This document shows positions 1 through 8,725 of a stretch of DNA of 64,000 nucleotides, one piece after another. Both the position numbers and the translations under genes were made by a program. Source of the DNA: Fibrobacter sp. (GTDB lineage Bacteria > Fibrobacterota > Fibrobacteria > Fibrobacterales > Fibrobacteraceae); the NCBI GenBank assembly GCA_017649565.1, contig JAGCGO010000082.1, positions 1 to 64,000 on the forward strand, given 5' to 3'. The first letter of the stretch is position 1; each line of letters begins with the position of its first letter. A model generated the notes under the pieces. It saw only the letters and a program-made list of their open reading frames with translations, was not told the origin of the DNA and ran no database searches.

Positions 1-1
1 G

Positions 2-2560
2 GTGGTTCCGCACGACGACCCGACGCTCATGTTCACGAACGCGGGCATGAACCAGTTCAAGGCCATCTTCCTGGGCGACAATCCGAAGGGCTGGAAGCGC
101 GCTTGCAACAGCCAGAAGTGCCTCCGCGTGTCCTGCAAGCACAACGACCTCGACGTGGTGGGCCGCGACAATTACCACCACACCTTCTTCGAAATGCTCG
201 GTAACTGGAGCTTCGGCGACTATTATAAGAAGGAAGCTATTTCTTGGGCTTGGGAACTCCTGACTGAAGTTTGGAAGCTCCCGAAGGAACGCCTGTTCGC
301 GACCGTCTATCAGGACGACGACGAAGCCTGGCAGATTTGGAAGGACGTGTCCGGCCTTCCGGATGACCGCATCATGCGCTTCGACGCCCACAGCAACTTC
401 TGGGAAATGGGCGACACCGGTCCGTGCGGCCCCTGCTCCGAAATCCATTACGACCGCGGCGACCTCGCCACGCAGGCCGAAACGTTCAAGGACCCGATCA
501 AGGGCGTGAACGGCGAAAATGACCGCTACATCGAAATCTGGAATAACGTGTTCATGCAGTACGAACGCGTGAGCGACGGCTCCCTCATTCCGCTGAAGGC
601 CAAGAACGTCGATACCGGTATGGGTTTCGAACGTATCTGCGCCATTCTGCAGGGCAAGACCAGCAACTACGACACCGACGTGTTCACCCCGATCATCTCG
701 AAGATCGCCGAACTCAGTGGCGTTCCGTACAACGATGGCGAAGCCGGCACCCCGCACCGCGTGATTGCCGACCACATCCGCGCCATTTCTTTCGCTATTG
801 CCGACGGCGCCCTGCCCTCGAACGAAGGCCGTGGCTACGTGCTCCGCCGCATCCTCCGCCGCGCGAGCCGCTTTGCCCGCCTCCTCGGCCAGAAGAAGCC
901 GTTCATTTGCCAGCTCGTCCAGGTGCTCGCCGACACGATGGGCGATGCCTTCCCGGAAATCCGCGAACGCAAGGAATTCGTGGCCTCCGTGATCAAGAGC
1001 GAAGAAGAAAGCTTTATCCGTACGCTCGATGCCGGCCTCGAACGCTTCGCCGCCATCTCTGCCGAACTCAAGAAGGGCGACAAGATCCCGGGCGACAAGG
1101 TGTTCCTCCTTTACGATACCTACGGATTCCCGCCGGACCTCACCGGCATCCTCGCCGAAGAAAAGGGCCTCCTCATCGACGAAGAAGGCTACGAGAAGTG
1201 CATGGAAGAGCAGAAGGCCCGTGCCCGCGCGAACATGAAGCAGAGCATCAACACCATGGGCACCGAAGGCTGGACGCAGTACAGCGAAGAAAGCACCAAG
1301 TTTGTCGGTTACGAACTCTCCTCTTGCGAAACGAAGGTCGTCCGCTGGCGCGAAGACAAGGGCATCTTGAGCATCGTGCTTGAGACCTCCCCGTTCTATG
1401 CCGAGATGGGTGGCCAGGTTGGCGACAAGGGTACGCTCGTTTCCGCCGACCTCGAAATCGACGTGTTCGACACCGTGAAGGTGAACGACACCGCCCTCTG
1501 CCGCGGCAAGGTGAAGAAGGGTACGGCCAACGAAGAGACGATGGGCGCCGTGTTCATGGCTACCGTCGACAACGAACGCCGTGCCGACATCCGCAAGAAC
1601 CATTCCGCAACGCACTTGCTGCAGGCCGCTCTCCGCCAGGTGCTCGGCACCCACGTACAGCAGCAGGGTAGCTTTGTCTCCCCCGAAGTGCTCCGCTTCG
1701 ACTTCAGCCACTTCAACGCGATGACCGCCGAAGAAATCCAGAAGGTCGAAGACATCGTGAACGCCAAGGTGATGGAATGCCTGCCGGTCAACACCCAGGT
1801 GATGGGCGTCGACGAAGCCAAGGCGAGCGGTGCCATGGCCCTGTTCGGCGAAAAGTACGGCGAAGAAGTCCGCGTCGTGAAGATGGGTGCTTGCAACGAA
1901 GAATTCTCCAAGGAACTCTGCGGTGGTTTGCACGTGCAGAACACCGGCAACATCGGCCTCGTGAAGATTGTCTCCGAATCCAGCGTGTCCGCCGGCGTGC
2001 GCCGTATCGAAGCCGTCTCCGGCCGTAACGCCTTGAGCCTGCTCCGTGCCGGTACGCAGATTCTCACGGCTCTCCGTGAACAGCTCCGCTGCAAGGATGC
2101 CGACGTTCTCGACCGTATCCAGCAGACTTTCGCCAAGACGCAGAACCTGGAAAAGAGCCTGCAGTCCGTTAAGCTCGAACTCGCGACGCTCGCCGCCGCC
2201 GAAGTGCTGAAGGACGCCATCAACGTGGCGGGCGTGAACCTCTTCGTCCGCGAATTCTCCATGCCCGACGAGAAGTTCAAGGACCTGCTCGACGGCGTCC
2301 AGAACAAGCTCGCGACCGACTCCGTGGCCGTGATCGCCAACAAGGGCGAAGGCAACGGAAGCATCGCCGTGATGGTCGGCAAGGACGTTCAGGCCAAGGG
2401 CATCAAGGCCGGCGACCTGGTGAAGGAACTCGCAGCCGCTTGCGGCGGTAAGGGCGGTGGACGTCCGGACCGCGCCCAGGCCGGTACCCGCGAACCCGAA
2501 AAGATTCCGGGCGCTATCGCTAACGCCAACAACTGGATCCGTGCCAAGCTCGGTGCTTAA
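2..2560 (+). CDS. alaS: Alanine--tRNA ligase, 5'-truncated by the window edge
   Basis: Charges tRNA-Ala with alanine in the cytoplasm. The visible 852 residues start at the class II catalytic core (PHDDPTLMFTNAGMNQFK) and run through the tRNA-recognition region. The editing domain follows, with HSATH near residue 536 and CGGLH near residue 640 as the metal-binding motifs, and then a DHHA1-type C-terminal domain ending in GGKGGGRPDRAQAG. Compared with the usual family length of about 870-880, some 25-30 N-terminal residues lie upstream of the window, so the first in-frame GTG is not the true start. The frame is otherwise intact and uses GC-rich codons, as expected for a highly expressed core gene. 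A strong hairpin terminator follows. The family assignment is very secure. Confidence 0.98.
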   Translation: MVPHDDPTLMFTNAGMNQFKAIFLGDNPKGWKRACNSQKCLRVSCKHNDLDVVGRDNYHHTFFEMLGNWSFGDYYKKEAISWAWELLTEVWKLPKERLFATVYQDDDEAWQIWKDVSGLPDDRIMRFDAHSNFWEMGDTGPCGPCSEIHYDRGDLATQAETFKDPIKGVNGENDRYIEIWNNVFMQYERVSDGSLIPLKAKNVDTGMGFERICAILQGKTSNYDTDVFTPIISKIAELSGVPYNDGEAGTPHRVIADHIRAISFAIADGALPSNEGRGYVLRRILRRASRFARLLGQKKPFICQLVQVLADTMGDAFPEIRERKEFVASVIKSEEESFIRTLDAGLERFAAISAELKKGDKIPGDKVFLLYDTYGFPPDLTGILAEEKGLLIDEEGYEKCMEEQKARARANMKQSINTMGTEGWTQYSEESTKFVGYELSSCETKVVRWREDKGILSIVLETSPFYAEMGGQVGDKGTLVSADLEIDVFDTVKVNDTALCRGKVKKGTANEETMGAVFMATVDNERRADIRKNHSATHLLQAALRQVLGTHVQQQGSFVSPEVLRFDFSHFNAMTAEEIQKVEDIVNAKVMECLPVNTQVMGVDEAKASGAMALFGEKYGEEVRVVKMGACNEEFSKELCGGLHVQNTGNIGLVKIVSESSVSAGVRRIEAVSGRNALSLLRAGTQILTALREQLRCKDADVLDRIQQTFAKTQNLEKSLQSVKLELATLAAAEVLKDAINVAGVNLFVREFSMPDEKFKDLLDGVQNKLATDSVAVIANKGEGNGSIAVMVGKDVQAKGIKAGDLVKELAAACGGKGGGRPDRAQAGTREPEKIPGAIANANNWIRAKLGA

Positions 2561-2590
2561 TTAGACGAGATAGACAAAGCAATCCATGCC

Positions 2591-2624
2591 ACCCCCGCCT
2601 CTGAGCGGGGGTCTCCTTTTTTAT
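2591..2624 (+). terminator. Rho-independent terminator of alaS
   Basis: ACCCCCGC and GCGGGGGT form a perfect 8-bp stem around a 6-base loop, followed by CTCC and a run of T. It lies 31 bases after the alaS stop codon. Confidence 0.9.
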
Positions 2625-2943
2625 ATCCTAATTTCCCTTCAGCATGTACAGCATTTGTAATACGAAGTTGTTCAGAAACTTAGTGTGCAGGGTCGACGTC
2701 GTAATAAATTTGAAGGTGAAAGGCCTCGAATCGGGAACGATGGAGCTCCCGATCGAGTAGATAATCCTCCATTATCATTCATCAGAAAGAAAAGGGAGCT
2801 ACGAATAATATTGTGGCCCCTTTGTTTGTTGAACCCTAAACCTGCTTACCTGATTGCGGTGGCGCCTGTGATGGACACCACGCGGGGGCATTTTTTTTAA
2901 TTGTTTTTTTTATTTTTGTCAAAACTTTCAATAGGGGAAAATA
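2625..2943 (+). other. Gene-free stretch with several hairpins, possible structured leader or small RNA
   Basis: No convincing gene is seen here. Three potential structures are visible. Positions 2725-2757 form an 11-bp stem with one bulged base (CTCGAATCGGGA with TCCCGATCGAG). Positions 2788-2823 form an imperfect stem (AAAGGGAGCTAC with GTGGCCCCTTT). A GGTG/CACC pair near 2860-2883 is followed by GCGGGGGCA and eight T at 2891-2898, which looks like a terminator. The next gene starts 45 bases after the T run, behind a GGGG ribosome binding site. It could be a leader RNA of the downstream secreted protein, a free small RNA, or remnants of an older gene end. Confidence 0.35.
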
Positions 2944-5823
2944 ATGAAGAATTTAAAGGTTTTGGTTGCGTCGATAGTCTTGACAGCTGCATCTGTCGCG
3001 TTTGCAGGTCAGGAAATAAGCGGAAATCATCTATTGCTCAAAGACACTACCGTAGGTGTCTCTGGCCTATGGAACTGGATTACAGTTTCCGACACATTCA
3101 ACATCGGGACAGAGATAGTTCCGGCCCGCGGCACCTCGCCGTTATTCGCCAAGGATGACGGTTCCATTTTTGCCGAAGCATATATGGAAATTGGCCCGGA
3201 ACCGATGTGGACTCCGCAAGCAGCAGATTCTGGCCTTCTCAAGTACCCGCAAGCTCATATCGAAATGAAGTTCAAGAAGGACGAATGCGTTCAGGACAGC
3301 AGCTGCGGCGTGAACCTTTCTGCACTCGGCATCAAGTATGTTCGCATTACGTCAAAAGTTTCTGGTCCGATCCGTATGTCCGTCCTTAACGAACTGACTG
3401 CAGAAGAGGGTGCAGAACCGGGCGTGAATCTTCAAAACAGCTCTGACTACCAGACCACTATCTATGACCTGACCCCGTTTGATTATGGATTCAAGGGATT
3501 CGACGACAATAACTTCGGCGGCCTCTTTAACTGGGTTGACCTCAATAAGGCTCCGGAAGGATCTAGAATTATTAAACAGGTCACGGGACTCAAGTGGGAA
3601 CTCAGAGATAAAGACGGTGCCACAGGCGAAATTTCGATTAAGTCCATTGAATTCCTCGATGCCCAACAGAAAGTCGTCGAAACGAGTTTGCTTACTGGCG
3701 TAACAGGGGTTCGTTCCAACATCAACGATCCTTTACCTTCCTCAATAGCTAGTGGCGAACAACAAGAGCTAAAAGACACTACGGTCGGGGTCTCTGGCTT
3801 ATGGAACTGGATTACGTACTCTGACACCTTGGGTATCGGGACGGAGATAGTCCCGCCCCCCGGCACCTCGCCGTTGTTTGCCAAGGAAGACGGTTCCATT
3901 TTTGCCGAAGCATCCATGAAGATTGGTCCGGAACCAATGTGGACTCAGCAAGCAGCCGATTCTGGCCTTCTCAAGTACCCGCAAGCTTATATTGAGGTGA
4001 AGTTCAAGAAGGACGAATGCGTTCAAGACAGCAGCTGCGCCGTGAACTTTACTGAGCTCGGCATCCAGTACATTCGCATCAAGACAAAAGTTTCTGGTCC
4101 GATTCGCATGTCCGTCCTTAACGAAAAGACTGCAGAAAAGGACGCAGAACCGGGTACGATCATTCCGAATAGCGCTTATTACAAGACTACTACCTATGAC
4201 CTGACCCCGAAAGATTATGGATTCGTGGGATTCGATGACCATAACTACGGAGGCGTCCCAAACTGGGCGAACCACAGTAAGGCTCCGGAGGGCAGTAAAA
4301 TCCTTACCGCTGTCACTGGCCTCAGGTGGGAAGTCAAAGATAAAGTCGGTGCCATAGGCGAAATCTCGATTAAGTCCATTGAGTTCCTTGACGCACACGG
4401 GAACAACGTCAAAGCAAGTTTGCTTACTGGTATAGTGGAAACTCGTTCCAACACCAATGATCCATTGTATACTGTAATAGCTAGTGGCGAACGGCAAGCC
4501 TTACATGATACCACGGTAGGAGTATCTGGCCTGTGGAACTGGATTGCAAGCCACGATTTCCTGGATATAGGAACGGTGATGATTCCGGACTCCGGCGCTT
4601 CGCCGTTGGTTGCCAAGGGAGATGGTTCCATTTTTGCCGAAGCTTCTATGAAGATTGGCCCGGAACCAATGTGGACTCAGCAAGCAGCCGATTCTGGCCT
4701 TCTCAAGTACCCGTTCGCTTATATCGAAATGAAGTTCAAGAAGGATGAATGCGTTCAAGACGGCAGCTGCGGCGTGAACCTTTCTGCACTCGGTGTCAAG
4801 TATGTTCGCGTCACGTCAAAAACTTCCGGTCGTATCCGCATGTCTGTCCTTAACGAAAAAACTGCTGAAGAGGGAACAGAACCGGGCGTGTACATCCAGA
4901 ATAGCTATGGATACCAGGCTACGACCTATGACCTGACCCCGTATGAATACGGATTCGCGGGATTCGATGACCATAACCACGGAGGCGTCTTTGACTGGGT
5001 TAACCTCAATGAGGCTCCGGAAGGATCTGAAATTATTAAACATGTCACGGGATTCAGGTGGGAACTCAAAGCTAAAGAGGGCGGCATAGGCGAAATCTCG
5101 ATTAAGTCCATTGAATTCATAGATATGTATGGGAATGTTATTGATGCGTTCAATATCACCGGAATGGAAGGAGTTCGTTCCGTAATCAAGTCCTCTTCTT
5201 CCGCCGTGGTGCCTGAGTCCTCGTCTTCCTCTGTGGAACCCGTGGTCTCCTCTTTCTCCGTGGTGCCCGAGTCCTCGTCTTCCTCCGTGGAACCCGTGGT
5301 CTCCTCTTCCTCCGTGGAACCCGAGTCCTCGTCTTCCTCCGTGGAACCCGTGGTCTACTCTTCCTCCGTGAAGCCTGAGTCCTCTTCATCGAAAACGACG
5401 AAGTCTTCTTCCTCTGTTGCTCCTAAATCGTCTTCCTCGAAAAAGGCAACGTCTTCTTCGTCTGTCGCACCGAAATCTTCTTCTTCGAAGAAGTCGAAGT
5501 CCTCTTCGTCTGTTACACCTAAATCCTCCTCTTCAAAAAAATCGAAGTCTTCGTCCTCTGCTGCTCCTAAATCGTCGAGTAGTTCTAACAAGTCAAAGAA
5601 TGCGTTGCCGCTGAAACACATCGCATCAATGACTCATATTACTGTATCTGGAAAGCAAATCCTGATCAGCAATGCGATTCCGGGGTCTGATTATGCCGTA
5701 TTCACTATGCAAGGAAAGGTGATTACGGCAGGCAAGATTCAGAATAGAGTCGAGAACATAACGCTGCAGAATCAAGGCGCATTCCTGGTCCGAGTGGGGC
5801 ATGAAATTTTTAAGGTGAAGTAA
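2944..5823 (+). CDS. Secreted three-repeat protein with Ser-rich linker and T9SS-like C-terminal domain
   Basis: Function unknown; likely an exported or surface protein. Residues 1-21 are a signal peptide ending VAFA. Three near-identical 244-residue units follow, starting at residues 32, 276 and 520, each opening with a DTTVGVSGLWNW motif and holding a conserved Cys pair (KDECVQDSSC). The fold resembles a beta-rich, carbohydrate-binding-like domain, but I cannot name the family. Residues about 748-890 are a Ser/Pro/Lys linker made of two kinds of short tandem repeat. The last 70 residues (ISNAIPGSDYAVFTMQGKV to FLVRVGHEIFKVK) match the pattern of the type IX secretion sorting domain common in Fibrobacter. 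The ATG at 2944 follows AGGGGAAAATA. A terminator follows at 5840. High similarity between units suggests recent duplication. Confidence 0.85.
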   Translation: MKNLKVLVASIVLTAASVAFAGQEISGNHLLLKDTTVGVSGLWNWITVSDTFNIGTEIVPARGTSPLFAKDDGSIFAEAYMEIGPEPMWTPQAADSGLLKYPQAHIEMKFKKDECVQDSSCGVNLSALGIKYVRITSKVSGPIRMSVLNELTAEEGAEPGVNLQNSSDYQTTIYDLTPFDYGFKGFDDNNFGGLFNWVDLNKAPEGSRIIKQVTGLKWELRDKDGATGEISIKSIEFLDAQQKVVETSLLTGVTGVRSNINDPLPSSIASGEQQELKDTTVGVSGLWNWITYSDTLGIGTEIVPPPGTSPLFAKEDGSIFAEASMKIGPEPMWTQQAADSGLLKYPQAYIEVKFKKDECVQDSSCAVNFTELGIQYIRIKTKVSGPIRMSVLNEKTAEKDAEPGTIIPNSAYYKTTTYDLTPKDYGFVGFDDHNYGGVPNWANHSKAPEGSKILTAVTGLRWEVKDKVGAIGEISIKSIEFLDAHGNNVKASLLTGIVETRSNTNDPLYTVIASGERQALHDTTVGVSGLWNWIASHDFLDIGTVMIPDSGASPLVAKGDGSIFAEASMKIGPEPMWTQQAADSGLLKYPFAYIEMKFKKDECVQDGSCGVNLSALGVKYVRVTSKTSGRIRMSVLNEKTAEEGTEPGVYIQNSYGYQATTYDLTPYEYGFAGFDDHNHGGVFDWVNLNEAPEGSEIIKHVTGFRWELKAKEGGIGEISIKSIEFIDMYGNVIDAFNITGMEGVRSVIKSSSSAVVPESSSSSVEPVVSSFSVVPESSSSSVEPVVSSSSVEPESSSSSVEPVVYSSSVKPESSSSKTTKSSSSVAPKSSSSKKATSSSSVAPKSSSSKKSKSSSSVTPKSSSSKKSKSSSSAAPKSSSSSNKSKNALPLKHIASMTHITVSGKQILISNAIPGSDYAVFTMQGKVITAGKIQNRVENITLQNQGAFLVRVGHEIFKVK
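3037..5187 (+). repeat. Three direct repeats of 732 bp inside the secreted protein gene
   Basis: Units begin at 3037, 3769 and 4501, exactly 732 bp (244 codons) apart. Long stretches are nearly identical between units, for example the part coding for GPEPMWTQQAADSGLLKYP. The third unit is slightly changed towards its end. Confidence 0.9.
5212..5592 (+). repeat. Minisatellite coding for Ser-rich linker (54-bp then 48-bp units)
   Basis: A 54-bp unit coding PESSSSSVEPVVSSSSV plus one residue starts at 5212, 5266, 5320 and, partly, 5374. It passes into roughly 48-bp units coding SSSSVAPKSSSSKKSK. Such tandem DNA is prone to slippage, which would change linker length without shifting the frame. 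Confidence 0.85.
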
Positions 5824-5839
5824 CCGTCGCACTATACCC

Positions 5840-5868
5840 GCCCCCGCCACCATGCGGGGGCTTTTTTT
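5840..5868 (+). terminator. Rho-independent terminator
   Basis: GCCCCCGC/GCGGGGGC stem with a 6-base loop and a T7 tract, 17 bases after the stop of the repeat-protein gene. Confidence 0.92.
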
Positions 5869-5991
5869 ACTTACAACAGTTAAATTTAGTTTACAGCAAT
5901 TTCTTCTTACAAAATAGAGTGATATTTATTTAATGAAGTTTGTTCTCAACAGATTTCATTTATTCATCATTCAACAAACAAGAGGAAAAAC

Positions 5992-8610
5992 ATGAAAAAA
6001 ATATTAGGATTAGGGCTCCTAATGGTATCGTTAGCCTACTCAGAATACGTATCTTCTGTAGTAAAAGCTCACAGCCCAGAAGAAACATATTTCACAGATG
6101 GAGCCTATTCATATGCACCGGCAATAGTATACCATGATGGAGTTTTCCATCAATTCTATTGTTCTACTGGAACCAATACAGACATCTTTTTTTTTCACAA
6201 AGATGACTCAACCTTCAATATGCGAAAAGAGCTATACATGTACAAGTTCCTCGGCAGTAAAAAAAAAGTGAGAGTTCCTTACCATGGATTCATGGAATCT
6301 TGTGACCATATTCGGTACAGAACCTCCAAGAACGGAAGCTCTTGGTCACCCGCAAGAGTTGTCATGACGCAGACAGTATACAGCTCTAAAAATAGGCAAA
6401 AAATGACTTGCGATCCAGCTATTACACGGGGCGACGACGGTTATTGGTACTTGTATTATCAGGGAGAGACGGATGACTATGCTGGTACAACATATATATC
6501 GCGTTCCAAGACGATTGGCGGCCCTTATCTTACCTTAGACTCTTCTGGTAATTGGGAACGATGGCCAGAAAGGCCAGTAACTCTATTGAGAAAAAAAATA
6601 GATCCAACGTATAAAGATAAAGATAGGTATCAATATGGAGTGGGGCAGATTTCCGTCGTAAAGAAAGACGGAGTATATCACTTTTGGGTTGCAGATCATT
6701 TTTATACTAAAAATGATCAAGGAGAAATAGTTGAAAAAATGTTCGTAAGACACACAACTTCAACAAGTCCAACAAACTTACGCTTACGCAACGGCGTCAT
6801 GGACACAGATCAATGGAAAAAAATATCTATAGAAGGACGTACGTCCAGTAAAGACCTTAGCATGAACGTTGTTGAGTTCGGGGAGGTACGTTACAATGCC
6901 TCTATAGATTCATTTGAAATGTGGCTTTTGTCTAAATGCATGGGTGCAAACATGTATTTTTTAAAATACAGATCTAAAAATGGAAATAACTGGGAAAGAA
7001 TCGGCACAACAAACCATTTCGGAGGCCCTTATTACGATTTAAGTAATCTTGGCGTTTCGGGAGACGAAAATGGTTGGATATATGACCGTTACATATTATC
7101 TTTTGCAGGGCCAACGTTAGGCGTAAAAAAAAAGGCGTCAGATTTTCAACCCAAAGATAGGTACGGCAACGATAAACTATACGCATCATTTCCCTGGGCA
7201 ATGTACCAAATGATTGTTGGAGATTGGCAGACTAGTTCCATACAAATTAATTATAAGGAAAAATTTCCAAATATATCATCAAAGAAAATCGAATACATTT
7301 CGGGAGACTTTGATGGTGACGGCGTGACCGACTTGGCTGCAGTAGACAGATCATATAACAGTACCAAAAATCAGTGGAACAAGTGGTACATTCGCTCTAG
7401 CCAGAGCGGACAAAAAGGGGTCACAAACGTGCCATGGGGATTCCAATGGGCCGGAATGAGTGCAAACCACACGATTGTAACCGGAGATTATGATGGTGAT
7501 GGGAAGACGGACCTTGCCATTGTGGACAAGGAAAATGGTTCATGGTACGTCATTTCAAGCAGAACCGGTGGAAAACTAAAAACTGATAATACAACCGGAA
7601 TTAAGACTCCCGATAATAAAGAAATTTGGGGTTGGATTTTCCCGAATTGGGATAAGAACAATAGTCAAGTTTTAGCCGGAGATTATGATGGCGACAGAGC
7701 AACAGACTTCGCCATGGTAAACATTTCTACAAATAAATGGTATGTTTATTCAAGTAGGACCGGAAAACGACTAAAAACTGATAATACCCAAAATATTAAG
7801 ACTCCTTATAAGAAAGAAATATGGGGTTGGAATTTCCCGAATTGGGATAAAAAAAATAGCAAAGCTCTAGTTGGAGATTATGATAAAGATGGCATAACAG
7901 ACTTTGGTATGGTAAATGTTTCTTCAAAAAAATGGTATATATTCTCAAGCCAGACAGGAGATACGTTGAGAAATATCGGTAACGGGACAAAAATATGGGG
8001 ATGGGACGAACTAGAAGGATTATCCACTAACTCCATTATTACAACAGGAGACTATAATGGAGATGGCGCAGTCGACTTAGGTTATGTCGATTGGAGTCAA
8101 GGATTCTGGTTTTATTCCAGCTACAATCCATTTAATCCAACCCACTATTCTTGGGATCAAATGAAGTCTGATATGATAAATGTACCCAATCACAAAGTAC
8201 TTGAAGGTGATTACGATGGGGATGGAGCAACAGACCGCGCTTTCGTCAATTTAGATAACCAGGAAATTTATATATATTCTAGCGTAAGAAATTCAAAGGG
8301 AATCAATCAAGATATAAAGCATGTTTATCCATTCTCAAAAAGTGCCGTATTGAAAAAACAAATCCAAGAAGAAAAAGATATAGGCACAGAAATCGCCCCG
8401 ATTGCCAATGTGGCAAGGGTTTCCGTCGACGGAAGCAAGCTGTCCATTGTCGGCGCAAATATCGGGGACAAGGTTTCCATTATGGATGCCCAGGGCAGGA
8501 TGGTTTCTACATACGTCATGTCAAGGAACGATATGACCGTACAATTACCGTCAACGGGCGTGTACATTGTTCGTGTCGGTTCAACAAGCCACAAAGTTGC
8601 CATAAAGTAA
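5992..8610 (+). CDS. Secreted beta-propeller / FG-GAP repeat protein with T9SS-like C-terminal domain
   Basis: The product of 872 residues has a short signal peptide (residues 1-17). Residues about 18-405 look like a glycoside-hydrolase-type five-bladed propeller (APAIVYHDGVFHQFYCSTG near residue 42, DPAITRGDDGYWYLYYQGE near 141); the exact family is not certain. Six FG-GAP/VCBS calcium-binding repeats follow, with GDxDGDGxTDxAxV motifs starting near residues 438, 498, 563, 628, 686 and 739. The last 75 residues (VSVDGSKLSIVG to GVYIVRVGSTSHKVAIK) are a T9SS-type sorting tail. Base composition is clearly more AT-rich than in neighbouring genes, except over the C-terminal tail. That fits a transferred or shuffled body fused to a native tail. 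It probably acts on or binds plant polysaccharide outside the cell; this is inference. Confidence 0.8.
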   Translation: MKKILGLGLLMVSLAYSEYVSSVVKAHSPEETYFTDGAYSYAPAIVYHDGVFHQFYCSTGTNTDIFFFHKDDSTFNMRKELYMYKFLGSKKKVRVPYHGFMESCDHIRYRTSKNGSSWSPARVVMTQTVYSSKNRQKMTCDPAITRGDDGYWYLYYQGETDDYAGTTYISRSKTIGGPYLTLDSSGNWERWPERPVTLLRKKIDPTYKDKDRYQYGVGQISVVKKDGVYHFWVADHFYTKNDQGEIVEKMFVRHTTSTSPTNLRLRNGVMDTDQWKKISIEGRTSSKDLSMNVVEFGEVRYNASIDSFEMWLLSKCMGANMYFLKYRSKNGNNWERIGTTNHFGGPYYDLSNLGVSGDENGWIYDRYILSFAGPTLGVKKKASDFQPKDRYGNDKLYASFPWAMYQMIVGDWQTSSIQINYKEKFPNISSKKIEYISGDFDGDGVTDLAAVDRSYNSTKNQWNKWYIRSSQSGQKGVTNVPWGFQWAGMSANHTIVTGDYDGDGKTDLAIVDKENGSWYVISSRTGGKLKTDNTTGIKTPDNKEIWGWIFPNWDKNNSQVLAGDYDGDRATDFAMVNISTNKWYVYSSRTGKRLKTDNTQNIKTPYKKEIWGWNFPNWDKKNSKALVGDYDKDGITDFGMVNVSSKKWYIFSSQTGDTLRNIGNGTKIWGWDELEGLSTNSIITTGDYNGDGAVDLGYVDWSQGFWFYSSYNPFNPTHYSWDQMKSDMINVPNHKVLEGDYDGDGATDRAFVNLDNQEIYIYSSVRNSKGINQDIKHVYPFSKSAVLKKQIQEEKDIGTEIAPIANVARVSVDGSKLSIVGANIGDKVSIMDAQGRMVSTYVMSRNDMTVQLPSTGVYIVRVGSTSHKVAIK

Positions 8611-8649
8611 CCAAGAATCCGGTTCGCTCCAAAGGCAAAGAACCTTATC

Positions 8650-8686
8650 AAAAAGCGTGCAGGGCAAATTCCCCGCACGCTTTTTT
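8650..8686. terminator. Bidirectional terminator between convergent genes
   Basis: AAAAGCGTGCAGGG and CCCCGCACGCTTTTTT form a long stem around CAAATT, with A-rich and T-rich flanks. It can serve the propeller gene on the left and the minus-strand lipoprotein gene on the right. Confidence 0.88.
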
Positions 8687-8725
8687 AATCTAACCTATGG
8701 TTCTTTTGAACTATTCCGAGTCTTT

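Noticed and set aside
2685..2900. 71-residue frame before the repeat protein
   Set aside because: GTG start without a ribosome binding site, covers hairpins and the T8 tract, and the composition is not protein-like.
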